DNA of 64,000 bases from Aliamphritea hakodatensis (GCF_024347195.1 NZ_AP025281.1:2108001-2172000); one strand, 5' to 3'; positions 33,363 through 42,830 are shown, numbered from the stretch's first letter. The notes: generated by a model from the letters alone, not told the origin. Made by a program: numbers and translations.

Positions 33363-35546
33363 ATGGAAATCAAAGTTAATTTTTTAGAAAACCTCAGACT
33401 TGAAGCAAAGTTTGATGATTTCACTGTGACTGCAGACCAGCCGATTCGCTATAAAGGCGACGGTTCTGCGCCGAGTCCGTTTGATTACTTTCTGGCATCT
33501 TCGGCGTTGTGCGCGGCGTATTTTGTAAAGGTGTACTGCAAGGCGCGGGATATCCCGACGGAAGATATCCGCCTGTCGCAAAACAACATTGTTGATCCGG
33601 AAAACCGTTACAACCAGATCTTCCAGATTCAGGTTGAATTACCGGATGATATTTCCGAGAAAGACCGCGCCGGGATTCTGCGTTCTATCGACCGCTGTAC
33701 GGTGAAGAAGGTGGTGCAGACGGAACCTGAGTTTAAGATTGAGACCGTTGAAAACCTTGATGAAGATGCATCCATCATGGCCATGGGGATCGATGAGAAC
33801 CATGAAACCCGGATCCTGGGTAAAGATCTACCGCTGGAAAAAACCATCGAGAACATGACCGGCATGCTGGAATCTCTGGGCATGAAGATCGAGATATCAT
33901 CCTGGCGGAATATCGTGCCGAATGTGTGGTCGCTGCATATCCGGGATGCGGCATCACCCATGTGTTTTACCAACGGTAAAGGGGCTTCAAAAGAGAGTGC
34001 CCTCTGTTCGGCGCTGGGTGAGTTCATTGAGCGGGCAAGCTGCAACTTCTTCTATAACGATCAGTATTTCGGTGAAGAGATCGCCAACAGTGAGTTTGTG
34101 CATTACCCGAATGAAAAGTGGTTTGAACTGACCGAAGACGATGCCATTCCTGATGGCCTGATGGATGACTACTGTCTGGAAATTTATAACCCGGACGGTG
34201 AACTGCACGGCTCTAACCTGATTGATACCAACTCCGGTAACTTTGAGCGGGGCATCTGTGCTTTACCTTATGTGCGTCAGTCCGATGAAGAGACGGTGTA
34301 CATTCCCTCGAACCTGCTGGAAAACCTGTTCCTGAGTAACGGTATGAGTGCCGGTAACAACATTCACGAAGCCAAGGTGCAGTGTTTATCCGAGATCTTT
34401 GAGCGGGCGGTGAAACGTCAGATCATTGAAGATGAAATTGTCCTGCCGGATGTGCCTGAGGACGTGTTGGCGAAGTACCCGGGTATCCAGGCCGGCATTG
34501 CCGGGCTGGAAGAACAGGGCTTCCCGGTGCTGGTGAAGGATGCTTCGCTGGGCGGTCAGTTCCCGGTGATGTGTGTCACCCTGATGAACCCGCGCACCGG
34601 CGGTGTGTTTGCGTCCTTCGGTGCCCATCCGAGTTTTGAAGTGGCACTGGAGCGCAGCCTGACCGAACTTCTGCAGGGCCGCAGTTTTGAAGGCCTGAAT
34701 GATGTGCCTGCGCCAACCTTCAGCAGTGAAGCGGTGTCTGAGCCGAATAACTTTGTCGAGCACTTCATTGATTCTACCGGTGTGGTGTCCTGGCGCTTCT
34801 TCAGTGCGGCCAATGAGTACGAGTTCTGCGAGTGGGACTTCTCCGGTTCCAATGAAGAAGAATCCGCCGGCCTGATGGCGATTCTGGAAGACATGGGCAA
34901 GGAAGTGTACGTGGCCACCTTTGATGACTTTGGCGCGTCGGCCTGCCGGATCATCGTACCGGGCTATTCCGAAGTATATCCCGTGGAAGATCTGGTGTGG
35001 GATAACACCAACAAGGCGATTCACTTCCGGGAAGAGATTCTTAACATCCATAAGCTGGATGAAGAACAGCTGGCTGATCTGGTGGCACGTCTGGAAGAGA
35101 GTGAAGAAGATAATTACACCGAGATTAAAACCTTTATCGGTATCGAGTTTGATGAGAATACCGTGTGGGGGCAACTGACGATTCTGGAACTGAAGATTCT
35201 GATCTATCTGGCCCTGCAACAGCATGAAGAGGCCCGTGAGCTGGTGGAGAACTTCTTGCAGTACAACGACAACACCGTTGAGCGGGGGCTGTTCTATCAG
35301 GCGATGAATGCGGTACTGGAGATCGTGCTGAATGATGATCTGGAACTTGAAGATTATCTGTACAACCTGCGCCGGATGTTCGGTGAAGAGGTCATGAATA
35401 ACGTGGTAGGCTCAATCACCGGTGAAGTAACCTTCTTCGGTTTAACCCCGACCAGCATGAAGCTGGAAGGCCTGGATCGTCACCTGCGTCTGATTGAAAG
35501 CTATCAGAAACTCCATGCTGCACGGGCTGCCAGAGCCGCAGGCTGA
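33363..35546 (+). CDS. OsmC-YcaO fusion protein with C-terminal helical repeat region
   Basis: This 727-aa protein joins an N-terminal OsmC/Ohr-like domain (about 1-140; the SSALCAAYFVKVYCKAR segment) to a YcaO domain (about 150-590) and a C-terminal helical TPR-like part. YcaO ATP-binding blocks are seen in SALGEFIERASCNFFYND, NNIHEAKVQCLSEIFERAVKRQ and SFEVALERSLTELLQG. YcaO proteins activate amide backbones with ATP to make azolines, thioamides or, in E. coli, to support S12 beta-methylthiolation. The OsmC domain suggests thiol or peroxide chemistry tied to it. No obvious peptide precursor is adjacent. A strong terminator follows, so it is monocistronic. Confidence 0.88.
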   Translation: MEIKVNFLENLRLEAKFDDFTVTADQPIRYKGDGSAPSPFDYFLASSALCAAYFVKVYCKARDIPTEDIRLSQNNIVDPENRYNQIFQIQVELPDDISEKDRAGILRSIDRCTVKKVVQTEPEFKIETVENLDEDASIMAMGIDENHETRILGKDLPLEKTIENMTGMLESLGMKIEISSWRNIVPNVWSLHIRDAASPMCFTNGKGASKESALCSALGEFIERASCNFFYNDQYFGEEIANSEFVHYPNEKWFELTEDDAIPDGLMDDYCLEIYNPDGELHGSNLIDTNSGNFERGICALPYVRQSDEETVYIPSNLLENLFLSNGMSAGNNIHEAKVQCLSEIFERAVKRQIIEDEIVLPDVPEDVLAKYPGIQAGIAGLEEQGFPVLVKDASLGGQFPVMCVTLMNPRTGGVFASFGAHPSFEVALERSLTELLQGRSFEGLNDVPAPTFSSEAVSEPNNFVEHFIDSTGVVSWRFFSAANEYEFCEWDFSGSNEEESAGLMAILEDMGKEVYVATFDDFGASACRIIVPGYSEVYPVEDLVWDNTNKAIHFREEILNIHKLDEEQLADLVARLEESEEDNYTEIKTFIGIEFDENTVWGQLTILELKILIYLALQQHEEARELVENFLQYNDNTVERGLFYQAMNAVLEIVLNDDLELEDYLYNLRRMFGEEVMNNVVGSITGEVTFFGLTPTSMKLEGLDRHLRLIESYQKLHAARAARAAG

Positions 35547-35565
35547 TTGGGAGAAAACTGAAAAC

Positions 35566-35591
35566 ACCGGCCCCTTGTGGCCGGTTTTTTT
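35566..35591 (+). terminator. Rho-independent terminator
   Basis: A perfect 7-bp stem (ACCGGCC at 35566-35572, GGCCGGT at 35579-35585) with a 6-nt loop is followed by seven T residues. It lies just after the OsmC-YcaO gene. Confidence 0.85.
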
Positions 35592-35606
35592 GTGCAATGG
35601 GAAGCG

Positions 35607-36476
35607 TTAATTGTGTTTCGCTGGCTGGTAGTTTTTATACTGATTCAGCAGGGTCTGGTAAAAGGTTGCCACATGGTCGGACGGCGCGGTGTCGGTGATA
35701 GCGACGCCAATGCTGCGGTGAATACCGATTTCTCTGAGCGGGATAAATGCGACCGGGTAGGGCGTACGGCGGTTTGTAATGACAGACACGCCAAGATTGG
35801 CCGCGACCAGCGACAGTACAAACTCGTCACTGTCTGACTGCATAACCCTGTGGGGGCTGATCTGCTGTTCGGTGAAGACCCGGTTCACATCCTGCCAGAA
35901 ACTGCAGTTGATCCGTTCGATAAACAACTCGTCACTGAGCACCTTCAGATCAACTGACTTTTCCTGTGCCAGCCGGTGATTACGGGGGACTACAAGGCAG
36001 AGTTCTTCTGCGAACAGTGGTGTAAAATTACGGGCTTCGGTGCTGCTGTTAACGATGATCAGATCCACTGTTTGCTGTTGCAGCATATCTTTCAGTTCCT
36101 GACTGTCAGCAACAACCAGTTCTATGAGGATATGTGGATGGCTGGTGCGGTGCGCACGGATAATGCCCGCCACATGGTCCATGTGAATATTTGCCAGCAC
36201 GCCAATGACGATCTTGTGCGGTTCCTCTTTGAGCCGGGATTTAATACTGTGCAACTGATTAAATGCCTGACGGGCCGGTTCCAGAAACTGCTTTCCGGCG
36301 GCGGTGAGTGTAGCCGCACGGCTGCCACGGTTAAACAGCGTGACATCCAGTGATTCTTCCAGTTTGCGGATACCGGCTGACAGTGTCGGCTGGCTGACAT
36401 GGACATTGTGAGCCGCCGCAAGGAAGGTGCCGCTGTCGACGACCGCCAGAAAGTATTTGATCTGTTGTAAATCCAT
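35607..36476 (-). CDS. LysR-family transcriptional regulator
   Basis: This 289-aa protein has a standard N-terminal HTH (YFLAVVDSGTFLAAAHNVHVSQPTLSAGIRKLEESL) and effector domain. It is divergent from the SDR-RidA-flavoenzyme operon. The dyad at 36476-36492 overlaps its own start codon, so autorepression is likely. Confidence 0.87.
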   Translation of the reverse strand: MDLQQIKYFLAVVDSGTFLAAAHNVHVSQPTLSAGIRKLEESLDVTLFNRGSRAATLTAAGKQFLEPARQAFNQLHSIKSRLKEEPHKIVIGVLANIHMDHVAGIIRAHRTSHPHILIELVVADSQELKDMLQQQTVDLIIVNSSTEARNFTPLFAEELCLVVPRNHRLAQEKSVDLKVLSDELFIERINCSFWQDVNRVFTEQQISPHRVMQSDSDEFVLSLVAANLGVSVITNRRTPYPVAFIPLREIGIHRSIGVAITDTAPSDHVATFYQTLLNQYKNYQPAKHN

Positions 36477-36492
36477 ATAGATATCTTCTATA
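36476..36492. promoter_or_regulatory. LysR-type operator
   Basis: TATAGATATCTTCTATA is a perfect dyad (TATAGA-N5-TCTATA) with the T-N11-A pattern of LysR boxes. It begins at the regulator's start codon and lies 80 bases before the divergent SDR gene. Confidence 0.6.
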
Positions 36493-36571
36493 TAATCCAG
36501 AGAAAAAATCAGTTATTTCTATATTTTAAATCTTATTAATATGATTTCTCAACTTACATGAGGAATTTCAT

Positions 36572-37330
36572 ATGCACACAAATAAGACGGTTATCATCAC
36601 CGGCGCCTCTTCCGGTATGGGCAAAGCAATCGCGCAGGCATTGGTGGAGGCCGGTGCCAATGTGGTGGTCAATGCCCGCAGTCAGGCAAAGCTGGATGCC
36701 TTCGTGGCCGGTAATCAGGTCTATGCAGATCAGATCAGAACAGTGGTTGGTGATATCTCACAGCCCTTAACAGGTAAAGCCCTGCAGGAGACCGCGCTGG
36801 ACGCGTTCGGTGCTATCGATGTGCTGATTAATAATGCCGGGACCTTTGTTCCCAAACCATTTCTGGATGTCACAGAAGATGAGCTCGACGGTTATTACGG
36901 TACCACTGTTAAAGGCAGCTTTATGACGGCTCAGGCGGTGATTCCGGCGATGCAGAATCAGGGGGGCGGCAGCATTATCAATATCGGTTCTATGTGGGTT
37001 GAGAACCCGATTGAAGTCACCCCGGCTGCAGCCTCACAGGTGGCTAAAGGTGCCATGCATACCCTGACGCGCCATCTGGCGATTGAGTTTGCTAAAGATA
37101 ATATCCGGGTGAATACCATTGCGCCGGCGGTGATTGATACACCTTTATACGATCAGTTGATGGATAAGGAAAAGCTTCAGCAGCTGGCCGGGTTACATCC
37201 GTTGCGTAAGCTTGGTCAGTTGGAAGACATTATCGCCTGGGTGCTGCACCTGATAGGTACCGGTGGCAACTTTGTGACCGGCCAGACGCTGTTTGTTGAT
37301 GGCGGGATTACCGCAGGTTCCCACGCATGA
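36572..37330 (+). CDS. Short-chain dehydrogenase/reductase
   Basis: This 252-aa classical SDR has the cofactor loop TGASSGMGKAIA near the N-terminus, an NNAG motif (INNAGTFVPKPF) and a C-terminal FVDGG. The usual catalytic YxxxK is not present in its normal form: after INIGSMW the segment reads AAASQVAKGAMHTLTRHL, so the Tyr of YxxxK seems replaced. The enzyme may therefore use a variant mechanism or be a cofactor-binding relative. Its stop overlaps the RidA start (ATGA). Confidence 0.85.
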   Translation: MHTNKTVIITGASSGMGKAIAQALVEAGANVVVNARSQAKLDAFVAGNQVYADQIRTVVGDISQPLTGKALQETALDAFGAIDVLINNAGTFVPKPFLDVTEDELDGYYGTTVKGSFMTAQAVIPAMQNQGGGSIINIGSMWVENPIEVTPAAASQVAKGAMHTLTRHLAIEFAKDNIRVNTIAPAVIDTPLYDQLMDKEKLQQLAGLHPLRKLGQLEDIIAWVLHLIGTGGNFVTGQTLFVDGGITAGSHA

Positions 37331-37782
37331 ATATCCGGCAGTTAACTGAACAGGCCGGCTACCGCTTGCCTGTTGCACCGCAACCGGTGGGCAATTACCG
37401 GGCGGTTATTGAGGTGGGAAAACTGGTGTATGTCTCCGGGCAGATGCCGTTGCTGGACGGCGAGCTGATGTTCCGGGGCGCTCTGGGAACGGAACTGAGT
37501 GTTCAGCAGGGCCAGCAGGCAGCTCAGTTGTCTGCACTGAATCTGCTCAGTCAGCTGGATCAGGCACTGAAAGGCCGCAGCATCCGTTCGCTGGTTAAGG
37601 TTGAGGGTTACATTTGTGCCAGCGAAACCTTTACGGAACATGCAGCAGTACTCAATGGAGCATCGGATTTGCTGTTTCAGGTGCTGGGCGAACATGCCAG
37701 GCATATCCGTACGGTGATCGGCTGCAGCAGTTTACCGCTGGGCGCTGCGACCGAAGTATCGTTAATTGCTGAACTGGATTGA
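37327..37782 (+). CDS. RidA/YjgF-family protein
   Basis: This 151-aa protein is of the Rid superfamily (GNYRAVIEVGKLVYVSGQMPLLDG near the start). RidA proteins hydrolyse reactive enamine/imine intermediates from amino-acid enzymes, or act as related deaminases. It is slightly longer than canonical RidA (about 130 aa) and resembles the Rid subgroups linked to catabolic operons. The gene overlaps the SDR gene by four bases, so an imine or enamine intermediate in this pathway is likely. Confidence 0.87.
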   Translation: MNIRQLTEQAGYRLPVAPQPVGNYRAVIEVGKLVYVSGQMPLLDGELMFRGALGTELSVQQGQQAAQLSALNLLSQLDQALKGRSIRSLVKVEGYICASETFTEHAAVLNGASDLLFQVLGEHARHIRTVIGCSSLPLGAATEVSLIAELD

Positions 37783-37842
37783 TGTCAGTCTTCTTCGGGG
37801 CTGTGCTGCAGGTGCGGTCCCGTGTGTTAAGAGGTGAATGCT

Positions 37843-38796
37843 ATGACCGGTTTTAACGCGGGATATCAGAGAATGTTTAAGCCCGGCAAGCTGACGCTGG
37901 GCCTGTTTATGCCTCTGGAGGCGTACAGCGGGGATATACCTGTCATGTCAGAACAGGAGTCACTTGCCGCACTGGCGGAAGACTATAATTTTTCCGCACT
38001 CTGGTTCCGGGATGTGCCATTACGAGATCCGGCCTTTGGAGATGTAGGCCAGATATTTGATGTCTGGGTGTATCTGGCATGGATGGCCGCGCACACCCGC
38101 AAAATTGCACTGGCCACGGGGTCTGTGGTTCTGCCGCTGCGGCATCCGCTGCATGTGGCCAAGGCCGCGGCATCCGTGGATAAGCTCTCCGGTGGCCGTT
38201 TGGTGCTGGGGCTGGCATCCGGGGATCGCCCCGTTGAGTTTCCCGCCTTTGGCATTGAGCGGGGTCACCGGGGTGAATTATTCCGGGCGTATTTTCAGGG
38301 GGTGAGGCAAGCTTTAACGGATGACTTTCCTCACTTTGAGGCCAGCTATGGCCGCCTGAACGGCACTGCTGACACACTGCCAAAGCCTGAATCCCGTGTG
38401 CCTATGCTGGTTACCGGGAACAGTCAGCAAAGCCCCGGCTGGATTGCTGAACAGGCTGATGGCTGGATCACGTATCCCCGTTCATCTGCCCAGCAGGAAC
38501 AGCTGGTCAGGGGGTGGAACAGGTCTGTTGCGGAGCGGGGGCAGGCACCGTTTAAACCGTTTGCTCAGTCACTGTACATTGACCTCAGTGACAAGCCAGC
38601 AGAGAAGGCCAGTCCTATCCATCTGGGGTTCAGGAGCGGTCGTAATGAGTTGCTGCATTTTTTGCTGAAGCTGGAGCAGATAGGTGTCAGCCATGTGGTG
38701 ATTAATCTGAAATATGGCCGGCGGCCCGCAGCAGACGTTATTCAGGAGTTGGGAGAAGAGATGTTACCTCTGTTATCAGGAGGAGACGATGACTGA
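37843..38796 (+). CDS. Luciferase-like flavin-dependent monooxygenase (LLM class)
   Basis: This is a 317-aa TIM-barrel flavoprotein. I chose the ATG at 37843 behind AGAGGTGA. Family blocks are SALWFRDVPLRDP, ALATGSVVLPLRHPLHVAKAAASVDKLSGGRLVLGLASGD and the GFRSGR end region. Such enzymes use reduced FMN and O2 to oxidise small molecules. It overlaps the next flavoenzyme gene by 8 bases, so the two flavoproteins are made together. Confidence 0.85.
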   Translation: MTGFNAGYQRMFKPGKLTLGLFMPLEAYSGDIPVMSEQESLAALAEDYNFSALWFRDVPLRDPAFGDVGQIFDVWVYLAWMAAHTRKIALATGSVVLPLRHPLHVAKAAASVDKLSGGRLVLGLASGDRPVEFPAFGIERGHRGELFRAYFQGVRQALTDDFPHFEASYGRLNGTADTLPKPESRVPMLVTGNSQQSPGWIAEQADGWITYPRSSAQQEQLVRGWNRSVAERGQAPFKPFAQSLYIDLSDKPAEKASPIHLGFRSGRNELLHFLLKLEQIGVSHVVINLKYGRRPAADVIQELGEEMLPLLSGGDDD

Positions 38797-39706
38797 CCGG
38801 ATTCCTCAACTGCTGGGCAGTACCGTCACGGCGCTGAGCGGTGCTCACGTTCCGGTATTTCAGGGCGAACTGCCGGGTTTTGCCGGGACTGAACTGGCAG
38901 CCGCGGTGTCGGATGCCGGCGGCCTGGGCCACATCGGTGGCTGCTATTCGCATGCTGCAGATATTGAACAGGCCATTGAACAGACCCGCCGGTTAACGGC
39001 CCGGCCATTTGGTGTTTATCTGATCCCGCAGCACAGTGATCATGCAACATTCCGGTCATGTTTAAAGGCTGTAATTAAAGGACGTCCCCAAATACTGACT
39101 CTGTGTTACGGCTACTATGGTGACGCTATCCGTAAGGCCCGGGCTGCCGGAATTGGTGTGGCGGTTCAGGTCCGCACTCAGTCTGAAGCCCGTCTGGCAT
39201 TACGTGACGGTGCACAGGTGCTGATCGCTCAGGGCGAGGAGGCGGCCGGGTATATACCGGGTCAGATCGGGCTGATGGCATTGTTACCTGAGCTGATTGC
39301 GCTGGCTGGCGCAGTGCCTGTTATAGCCGCCGGTTCGGTCCATGACAGCTACAGTGTTCGCGGGTTGATGGCGATGGGCGCTGCAGGGGTATGGTGTAGT
39401 GCCGACTTTGCGGTTTGCCATGAGAGCAGTGCCGCAAAGAAAGTAAAGCAGAGGCTGCTGGCGGCTGAAACGGGATCAGAGCGTTTATGTTGTGAGCCGG
39501 TACCCGGTGCTGATCCGCAGGCAGAGCCGGGGCATAAGCCTGTCCGGCAACAGGGGTTTCTGCGGCGCTTTTTATCTTCTCCTGCTGAGGCCAGCAGCCA
39601 TGATCAGCATCCGTTACGGTTTTTCTGGGGGCAGGGGCTGGGGCAGCTAAATGAGGCTCAGCCCGCTGCTCAGCTGGTGGCCGAATTAGCGAAAGGTTTT
39701 CGTTAA
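38789..39706 (+). CDS. Nitronate monooxygenase-family flavoprotein, catalytic His replaced
   Basis: This is a 305-aa TIM-barrel FMN protein of the nitronate monooxygenase/2-nitropropane dioxygenase family (ELAAAVSDAGGLGHIGG near the N-terminus, VPVIAAGSVHDSYSVRGLMAMGAAGVW). The usual QGxEAGGH motif holding the catalytic His reads QGEEAAGY here, so classical nitronate oxidation is doubtful and another flavin reaction is possible. GGAGG precedes the ATG at 38789. It is the last gene of the LysR-controlled operon. Confidence 0.82.
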   Translation: MTDRIPQLLGSTVTALSGAHVPVFQGELPGFAGTELAAAVSDAGGLGHIGGCYSHAADIEQAIEQTRRLTARPFGVYLIPQHSDHATFRSCLKAVIKGRPQILTLCYGYYGDAIRKARAAGIGVAVQVRTQSEARLALRDGAQVLIAQGEEAAGYIPGQIGLMALLPELIALAGAVPVIAAGSVHDSYSVRGLMAMGAAGVWCSADFAVCHESSAAKKVKQRLLAAETGSERLCCEPVPGADPQAEPGHKPVRQQGFLRRFLSSPAEASSHDQHPLRFFWGQGLGQLNEAQPAAQLVAELAKGFR

Positions 39707-39774
39707 GGCGTGCGAGCCTGGTTAAGATGAACCCTGAATGACGCTGTTCTGTTCACCTGGCTGATTTGCGGTGC

Positions 39775-40446
39775 TTATCCGGATGGCCTGTCATCGGAAA
39801 AGAGGTGGATACCGGCGACCTCCGCTATTTTGTGAAGATAAGCTGACACCGATTCAGGAAAACTGAGCGTCTCTACCATCGTCAGGTTGCGCAGTTCTGC
39901 AAAGGCACAAAGATCATCAACGCTGACAGGCCGGCAGTTTTGCAGATACGCCGGAATATCAATGATGGCTGATAATTCCTTAAGCTGTTGGCTGACGCGT
40001 GGCAGAATTTTTTCGGTCAGCGTCAGCGCTTCTGGCAGGGGCATACCGAGCCGGTTGCTGATCATGTTGTTAAAATGCGCTTTTGCTTGCATCGTTGCCA
40101 GTTCCGGGAGGTTCAGCCCCGGCATACGCGGATAGCACAGCAGGGCCGTACTTGGTTTCATGTTGCTCAGCCAGTGGGTCATTGCTTCGCCTGGCTGATG
40201 ATTCTTTAGTAGGGGTTGTCCGTTCAGATTATCCAGATAACGGATGATCTCTGTGCTGTCCTGCAGCAATATACCGTTGGCCGGATCTTCCAGTACCGGC
40301 ACAGTCGTGCCGGTGAGCTGCTCCTGCAGGTGCTTCGGAAAATCGCCTACGGTGATATAGGTAATTTCGCAGGGAATATTTTTAATACCCAGCAGAGTGA
40401 TGACCCGGACACAGAAGGGGCAGCTGTTGAATGCATACAGTTTCAT
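39775..40446 (-). CDS. grxB: Glutaredoxin 2
   Basis: This is a 223-aa GrxB-type glutaredoxin with a GST-like fold. The N-terminal active site is CPFC (residues 9-12), followed by VPVLEDP and a DSTEIIRYLD block. The C-terminal helical domain ends with the LRNLTMVETLSFP segment close to E. coli GrxB. It reduces glutathione-mixed disulfides. It lies downstream of the metallo-hydrolase and cupin genes, suggesting a glutathione-linked detoxification unit. Confidence 0.9.
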   Translation of the reverse strand: MKLYAFNSCPFCVRVITLLGIKNIPCEITYITVGDFPKHLQEQLTGTTVPVLEDPANGILLQDSTEIIRYLDNLNGQPLLKNHQPGEAMTHWLSNMKPSTALLCYPRMPGLNLPELATMQAKAHFNNMISNRLGMPLPEALTLTEKILPRVSQQLKELSAIIDIPAYLQNCRPVSVDDLCAFAELRNLTMVETLSFPESVSAYLHKIAEVAGIHLFSDDRPSG

Positions 40447-40454
40447 GGGAGCCT

Positions 40455-41330
40455 CTAGTTACCGTGCCAGATGGAATAGGCCATCCGTTCGATATGACCC
40501 GGTAGGTTCTCCTGATAGCCCCGCCAGTGGGCAAACTCAGGCAACTGAATACTGTGCTTAAGTTCTTCGGCTGTTTTACCTGCCTGCATACCTTCCCAGA
40601 CGGCATCGAACAGGGCTTGCACGAAGCGATAGTCTTCTTCGAACTGGTCCGGCGATGATGTCGGCGTATGGCCGCTGATAACGGTGTCGTACTCCAGTTC
40701 AGCCCGGACCTTTTTAAAGGTGTTAAGAATGCCCACATAGTTATGTGCCGGCAGCCGGTGGGTTTCGTTTACATAGCCGGGCAGGTGCCAGTCGACGCCC
40801 ACTAACACTTTGTCTTCTGGCAGATGGATAACACTCATACAGCTGCCATCATTAGGCCCGTAGTAGTGCAGATCTATGGTTTTGCTGCCGGAGGTAATAC
40901 GCATCTGGTCCTGATACGTGAGATCCGGCTGGACGACCTTATTTTCCAGATCTCTGCCGAGTAATTCCCTGCAGCCTTCCTGAGTAATGAATTGTGCCCC
41001 TTCATTTTTGAAGATCTGGCCGCCGCGACTGTGGTCGAAATGGTCATGGGAATAGATAACCCGGGTTACCGGCAGGTCGGTCAGCTTGCGGATTTCAGCG
41101 CGCATATCGGCGGCACGTTTTGCCCCGGAAGGATCGGTGATGACAACCCCGTCTTCGGAAATGACAATCAGGCTGTTATAGAAAAACTGGCTGTACTGGT
41201 AGATACCGTCTTTCAGTTCGGTCATGACCGGCTTAGCCGGATTAAATTCTGATTCGGCTGCATTGGCCTGACCGGTCGCCAGGCTCACGGTAAGGCCCAG
41301 TGCCGCAACAGAGGTGAGCAGTGTTTTCAT
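40455..41330 (-). CDS. Secreted metallo-beta-lactamase-fold hydrolase
   Basis: This 291-aa protein has a signal peptide (about 1-24, ANA|A). The metal site HDHFDH is at 95-100, with later single His and Asp ligands (VDWHLPG, SGHTPT). The MBL fold covers many hydrolases, including glyoxalase II, quinone- and cyclase-like families. It shares the C-terminal LPxHxERMxxSIxHG motif with the 47211 protein, so the two are paralogues. The role is not determined. Confidence 0.85.
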   Translation of the reverse strand: MKTLLTSVAALGLTVSLATGQANAAESEFNPAKPVMTELKDGIYQYSQFFYNSLIVISEDGVVITDPSGAKRAADMRAEIRKLTDLPVTRVIYSHDHFDHSRGGQIFKNEGAQFITQEGCRELLGRDLENKVVQPDLTYQDQMRITSGSKTIDLHYYGPNDGSCMSVIHLPEDKVLVGVDWHLPGYVNETHRLPAHNYVGILNTFKKVRAELEYDTVISGHTPTSSPDQFEEDYRFVQALFDAVWEGMQAGKTAEELKHSIQLPEFAHWRGYQENLPGHIERMAYSIWHGN

Positions 41331-41362
41331 GTGAATTGCCTTGTTAAAGTGATGTGATTTAT

Positions 41363-41812
41363 TCAGTCGCGTGCTGACAGTTTCGGGCCGATAATTTCTA
41401 CCCCAAACTGCTCAGCCATTTCAGTAAGTTCTGTCGTTGGCATGCCTGCTGCCTGTGCCCGGGGAATGTTAAGGATAAAGCCGTCGTGAATGCCCGGCGT
41501 AAGCACACTGATTAACTGGCCGTTGTTTTCCTTACCTTCATAAAGGAAGCAGTGGGGTGTGTTCTTCGGGATATGTACAGTGAAACCGGGACCACCTGTG
41601 ATTTCTTCGTTACCGGCTCTGAAGCGAAAATTACCACTGATAACATGAAAGGTTTCAGCCTGTGCTGTATGAATGTGGAGTGGAGTTCCTTCGCCGGGTT
41701 GTACTTCCTGTACCCGCAAAGAAAGCTGGCCGGCGGTTTCTTCTCCGAGCAGGGCAACGTTATAGCGTGCCCGGGTATCTTCTGCTTGTGTGACGACGAT
41801 CTGATTACTCAT
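41363..41812 (-). CDS. Cupin-domain protein
   Basis: This is a 149-aa small beta-barrel cupin. I chose the ATG at 41812 with GGAG upstream; a longer frame to 41878 runs into AT-rich promoter sequence. The first cupin motif is PLHIHTAQAETFHVISG with two His and one Glu as likely metal ligands, and a later His in TPHCFLY completes the site. Substrate is unknown. It is the first gene of the cupin-MBL-grxB unit. Confidence 0.82.
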   Translation of the reverse strand: MSNQIVVTQAEDTRARYNVALLGEETAGQLSLRVQEVQPGEGTPLHIHTAQAETFHVISGNFRFRAGNEEITGGPGFTVHIPKNTPHCFLYEGKENNGQLISVLTPGIHDGFILNIPRAQAAGMPTTELTEMAEQFGVEIIGPKLSARD

Positions 41813-41918
41813 GGTGGACTCCGCGAATGCTTGTAAGATCAATGGATTTATCTTAATTTTGATATTAATTATTAACAATTAGCCTCAATGTATGCTCAGA
41901 ATATATCTGGAGTATTGA

Positions 41919-42830
41919 ATGGATAAGCTTAAAGATATGCAGTTGTTTGTGGCGGCTGTTGAAAAGGGCAGTTTTTCGCAGGCGGCCAAACTGGTTGGAT
42001 TAACGCCGGCAATGGTCGGACGGCGGATTGCTGCACTTGAAGCTAATCTGGGTTTTATGCTGTTTAACCGGACAACCCGGCGTATGGAGCTGACCCCGGG
42101 TGGCCGCAGTTACTATGAAGGATGTCAGACAATACTGACGGATGTCTCCGAACTGGAAGCTTCGGTCACCAGTTCGCATCAGAGTAATCCGCAGGGGCTG
42201 ATTCGTTTATCAGCCCCCGACGGGCTGGGCAGCCCGTTTCTGATTGAAGCGATGAAGTTGTTCCGGCACCGGTATCCGCAGGTGTGTTTTGAGCTTGATC
42301 TGAGCAGTGAGCCGCTGGATCTGATTAAGGAGCAGATTGATCTGTCGGTCCGGCTGGCATTTGAACTGGATGATTCTTCAATGGTTGCCAGCCGGCTGGG
42401 GCATACCTCTTTTGGGCTGTATGCTTCACCGGACTATATCCGCGAACGGGGAAAGCCTGTCAGCCTGGAAGGCTTGAAGCAGCATGACTGTCTGCATATG
42501 GGGCGCAGTAAATATGGTGATTACTGGAATATTCTGAGCGACGGCAAAGTGATGAATTTTCGCCAGCAATGGGCGCTGACCGTGCCGAATACCGAATGTC
42601 TGATTCAGGCGACAGCTGAAGGGATGGGAGTCGCCATGATCCCGCAACTGTTCGCCCATGAGGCCGTTTCCGCCGGAAAAATAGTGCAGCTTGAGGATAT
42701 CGCAGAATTTCCGGCGCTGGGTATTTATGCCATGTACCCAACCCGAAAGCACCTGCCGTACCGGGTGAATCTGTTCCTGGATTTTCTTAAGGAATGGGCA
42801 CCTCAAAAGTTAGTGGTGCTGGGGAAGTAG
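41919..42830 (+). CDS. LysR-family transcriptional regulator
   Basis: This 303-aa protein has the HTH in LFVAAVEKGSFSQAAKLVGLTPAMVGRRIAALE and a full effector domain, with CrgA/YafC-type features (LFNRTTRRMELTPGG). It is divergent from the cupin operon and probably regulates it. Confidence 0.88.
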   Translation: MDKLKDMQLFVAAVEKGSFSQAAKLVGLTPAMVGRRIAALEANLGFMLFNRTTRRMELTPGGRSYYEGCQTILTDVSELEASVTSSHQSNPQGLIRLSAPDGLGSPFLIEAMKLFRHRYPQVCFELDLSSEPLDLIKEQIDLSVRLAFELDDSSMVASRLGHTSFGLYASPDYIRERGKPVSLEGLKQHDCLHMGRSKYGDYWNILSDGKVMNFRQQWALTVPNTECLIQATAEGMGVAMIPQLFAHEAVSAGKIVQLEDIAEFPALGIYAMYPTRKHLPYRVNLFLDFLKEWAPQKLVVLGK

